A DNA stretch of 33,719 nt from Actinomycetes bacterium (GTDB lineage Bacteria; Actinomycetota; Acidimicrobiia; Acidimicrobiales; JAAEMS01). Numbering within the stretch: the first letter of the stretch is position 1; every line of letters starts with the position of its first letter. The notes beneath the pieces were generated by a model that saw only the letters and a list, made by a program, of their open reading frames with translations, searched no databases and was not told the DNA's origin. The stretch spans positions 1 to 33,719 of the forward strand of contig JAAEMS010000025.1 of assembly GCA_024225275.1 (NCBI GenBank), given 5' to 3'. This document shows, piece after piece, positions 32,035-33,719 of this stretch. Position numbers and translations under genes: made by a program.

Positions 32035-32909
32035 TCGTCCACCTGGTCGACGGAACCTACGAGCTGTTCCGGCACCACTTCGGAGTGCCGTCCCACCTGA
32101 ATCGTGAGGGCCGTGAGGTTGCGGCGACCCGTGGGGTGGTGGGGTCGGTGTTGGGCATGCTCGAGGATGGCGCCACCCATGTCGGGGTGGCCACCGACCA
32201 TGTGATCGAGTCCTTCCGCAACGACCTCTACGAGGGCTACAAGACCGGTGAGGGCCTGGAACCGGTTCTGGCCGGTCAGTTCCAGTTGCTCGAGGATTGT
32301 CTCGAGGCCCTGGGCGTGAAGGTCTTCGCCATGATCGAGTACGAGGCCGACGACGCCTTGGGGGCCGCCGCCCACGTGGCGGCCGCTGATCCCCGGGTCG
32401 ACGAGGTACTGATCTGCACCCCCGACAAGGACCTGGCTCAGTGTGTGGTCGACGGTCGGATCACACAGTACGACCGGCGCAAGCGGGTCCGTATCGACCG
32501 GGCCGCGGTCATCGAGAAGTTCGGCGTACCCCCCGAGTCCATTCCCGACTATCTGGGTCTGGTGGGCGACACGGCCGACGGTTTCCCTGGACTGCCCGGC
32601 TGGGGGGCCAAGTCGGCCGCCACCGTCCTGGCCCAATACGGACACATCGAGAACATCCCGGCTGCGCCCGGTCAATGGGAGGTCACGGTGAGAGGGTCGG
32701 CGAAGCTGGCCGCCACCCTCCAGGCCCAGCTCGAAGATGCCCTGCTGTTCCGCAGGATCGCCACCATCGCGTTGGACGCCCCCACCATCGGCAACGTCGA
32801 CGAGCTCGAATGGAAGGGACCCGCCGATCGACTCGATGAATTCATGGCATGGATCGACGCCCCGGGCCTGGCCCGCCGGGCCCACGCACGGGCCGAGAGG
32901 CAATCATGA
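32031..32909 (+). CDS. 5'-3' exonuclease (FEN/Pol I N-domain type)
   Basis: The start GTG 32031 gives 292 aa. Motifs of the PIN/FEN fold are present: DGTYELFRHHF, FRNDLYEGYKTGE, IEYEADDALGAAA (acidic site), CTPDKDLAQCV and the helix-3-turn-helix GDTADGFPGLPGWGAKSAA. The enzyme should cut flap or 5' ends of DNA or RNA-DNA hybrids in replication or repair. The D-N of the usual 'SDNIPG' is D-G here. It overlaps the NUDIX gene by 4 bp and the GNAT gene by 4 bp. Confidence 0.88.
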   Translation: MIVHLVDGTYELFRHHFGVPSHLNREGREVAATRGVVGSVLGMLEDGATHVGVATDHVIESFRNDLYEGYKTGEGLEPVLAGQFQLLEDCLEALGVKVFAMIEYEADDALGAAAHVAAADPRVDEVLICTPDKDLAQCVVDGRITQYDRRKRVRIDRAAVIEKFGVPPESIPDYLGLVGDTADGFPGLPGWGAKSAATVLAQYGHIENIPAAPGQWEVTVRGSAKLAATLQAQLEDALLFRRIATIALDAPTIGNVDELEWKGPADRLDEFMAWIDAPGLARRAHARAERQS

Positions 32910-33403
32910 GCGAGCCGATCCTGCGGGACGTCGCCGCCTTCGATCTCGATCGTGTCCTCGAGTTGAACACCGCGGCCGTTCCCGCGGTCAGCCTGGTCGA
33001 CCACGCCGAGCTCGAGTGGTTCCTGGAGACCGCCGAGTGGTTTCCGGTTGTCGAGCTCGATGGTGAGGTGGTGGCTTTCCTCATCGGCTTGGCGTACCCG
33101 CCCGACTGCGGCTACCAGTCCGAGAACTGGGCCTGGTTCATCAACCGGTTCGACTCGTTCGTCTACGTCGACCGGATCGTCGTCGACTCAGCGGCACACG
33201 GGCAGGGGATTGGTCAGTTCCTGTACCGGGAGTTCGTCGCCTACGCCCGAGGTCGTTTCCCGCGACTGTGCGCCGAGGTCAACACCCGACCCCGCAATGA
33301 CCAATCCCTCCGCTTCCACAACAGGTTCGGGTTCGAAGAGGTCGGCGAGCAGGAGACCGGTGGCGGCGAGAAGACCGTCGTCATGCTGAGCTTGGATCTC
33401 TAG
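32906..33403 (+). CDS. GNAT-family N-acetyltransferase
   Basis: The start ATG 32906 overlaps the exonuclease stop; this gives 165 aa. VDRIVVDSAAHGQGIGQFLYREF is the acetyl-CoA-binding motif A (Q/R-x-x-G-x-G), in two parts: VDRIVVD and AHGQGIGQ. NTRPRNDQSLRFHNRFGFEE is the motif-B end with the 'N-x-x-S-x-x-F-H-x-x-x-GF' pattern. The substrate is not known. It is the last gene of the three-gene operon, and its stop shares CTAG with the stop of the convergent lipoprotein gene. Confidence 0.88.
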   Translation: MSEPILRDVAAFDLDRVLELNTAAVPAVSLVDHAELEWFLETAEWFPVVELDGEVVAFLIGLAYPPDCGYQSENWAWFINRFDSFVYVDRIVVDSAAHGQGIGQFLYREFVAYARGRFPRLCAEVNTRPRNDQSLRFHNRFGFEEVGEQETGGGEKTVVMLSLDL

Positions 33404-33657
33404 GGCATCTGGGCGAGGAGCCTGCCGTAGTCGTTGTCCATGACCACACCTCGGACCTGAAGATGTGCTTCGGAGATGACCTCACCCCACAGCGACGCCT
33501 CGGCCCCGGCCCGATCATGGTCACGTCGCCGCGGTCGTCGGTGATGCCGGCGGCGGGGTTGTCGAAGTCGTGGTGCCAAAGACGGTTCCGCGGAACCGTC
33601 TGACGAGGAGCAGGCGGCCATGGGCGCTCCGGCAACGAGCAGTGACACCCTTCGCAT
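33400..33657 (-). pseudogene. Small lipoprotein gene with apparent frame changes
   Basis: ATG 33657 lies 6 nt after GACAAT and starts MRRVSLLVAGAPMAAC, a signal peptide with a lipobox (Cys16), then SSSDGSAEPS from a palindrome copy. After that this frame becomes an arginine-rich stretch, while the next frame shows strong coding bias (HHDFDNPAAGITDDRGDVTM). The first frame looks coding again at AEASLWGEVISEAHLQVRG, ending at TAG 33400-33402. Two compensating frame changes, the first next to the palindrome, would explain this. I do not recognise the family. It may be a frameshifted gene or a sequencing artefact. Confidence 0.45.
33580..33601. repeat. Dispersed palindrome, copy 5 (in the lipoprotein gene)
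   Basis: The 20-bp core GACGGTTCCGCGGAACCGTC is flanked by A and T, giving a perfect 22-bp palindrome. It reads as D-G-S-A-E-P-S straight after the lipobox. Confidence 0.85.
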
Positions 33658-33663
33658 GGCGCC

Positions 33664-33669
33664 ATTGTC
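33664..33669 (-). promoter_or_regulatory. -10 box GACAAT of the lipoprotein gene
   Basis: On the minus strand GACAAT is followed by GGCGCC and then the ATG at 33657, a spacing of 6 nt like the other leaderless starts in this window. Confidence 0.35.
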
Positions 33670-33719
33670 TCAGGTCAACCAGGCAGCTGATGGCCGGCGA
33701 AGCGGCCCGAGGGCCTGAG

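Noticed and set aside
31665..32903. A 412-codon minus-strand frame across the NUDIX and exonuclease genes
   Set aside because: It covers two well-recognised genes on the other strand and has no family-like segment.

Overview
This window looks like a high-GC actinobacterial chromosome. The signs are strongly G/C-biased third codon positions, a DUF222/HNH protein, a kinase/FHA/Fn3/MoxR/DUF58/transglutaminase cluster, and many starts that follow a TAnnnT -10 box by only 6-7 nt (leaderless style). An acidimicrobial-type lineage is my inference; no rRNA or other marker here fixes the taxonomy.

Layout. 1-978: the tail of a GNAT gene meets an XRE / AbiEii-like nucleotidyltransferase pair, with an inverted-repeat operator at 994-1017. 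1006-18289 (- strand) is one long, tightly overlapping operon. In transcription order it encodes a 2108-aa anchored protein (eleven cadherin/Ig-like modules and six Fn3 domains), a MoxR ATPase, a DUF58 protein, a membrane transglutaminase-fold protein that lacks its catalytic Cys and His, a small single-pass membrane protein, a PP2C phosphatase, an FHA protein, an FHA-HTH protein, and an FHA/EssC-like FtsK ATPase whose frame is broken. A receptor Ser/Thr kinase (18367) is transcribed divergently. The set resembles the PFNA-type cluster described in Bifidobacterium, here extended by an EssC-like ATPase. The likely logic is an envelope-sensing module: the kinase and PP2C set phosphorylation, FHA proteins read it, MoxR/DUF58/Tgm act at the membrane, and the Fn3 giant is the outside structure.

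19.7-26.7 kb: an SDR, a DUF222/HNH protein, a P5CR-like oxidoreductase, then a decay island (a broken PEP-utilizing enzyme and a broken SDR), an MFS exporter and a small protein. 26.8-33.7 kb: a PfkB sugar kinase, a lipoprotein SagB-like nitroreductase with a membrane partner, a CaiB CoA-transferase, an Lrp regulator, a small zinc-ribbon protein, EngB, an operon of NUDIX / 5'-3' exonuclease / GNAT, and a frame-disrupted lipoprotein.

The most striking unexplained signal is a perfect palindrome with core GGTTCCGCGGAACC. It occurs five times between 19.3 and 33.6 kb and nowhere that I saw before that. Every copy that lies in a gene is read in the same phase as (D/G)GSAEP, at linkers or tails, like a protein-inserting palindromic element. 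The longest stretch with no intact gene is the decay island at 22.93-25.23 kb, which holds gene remnants; no other gap exceeds 300 bases.
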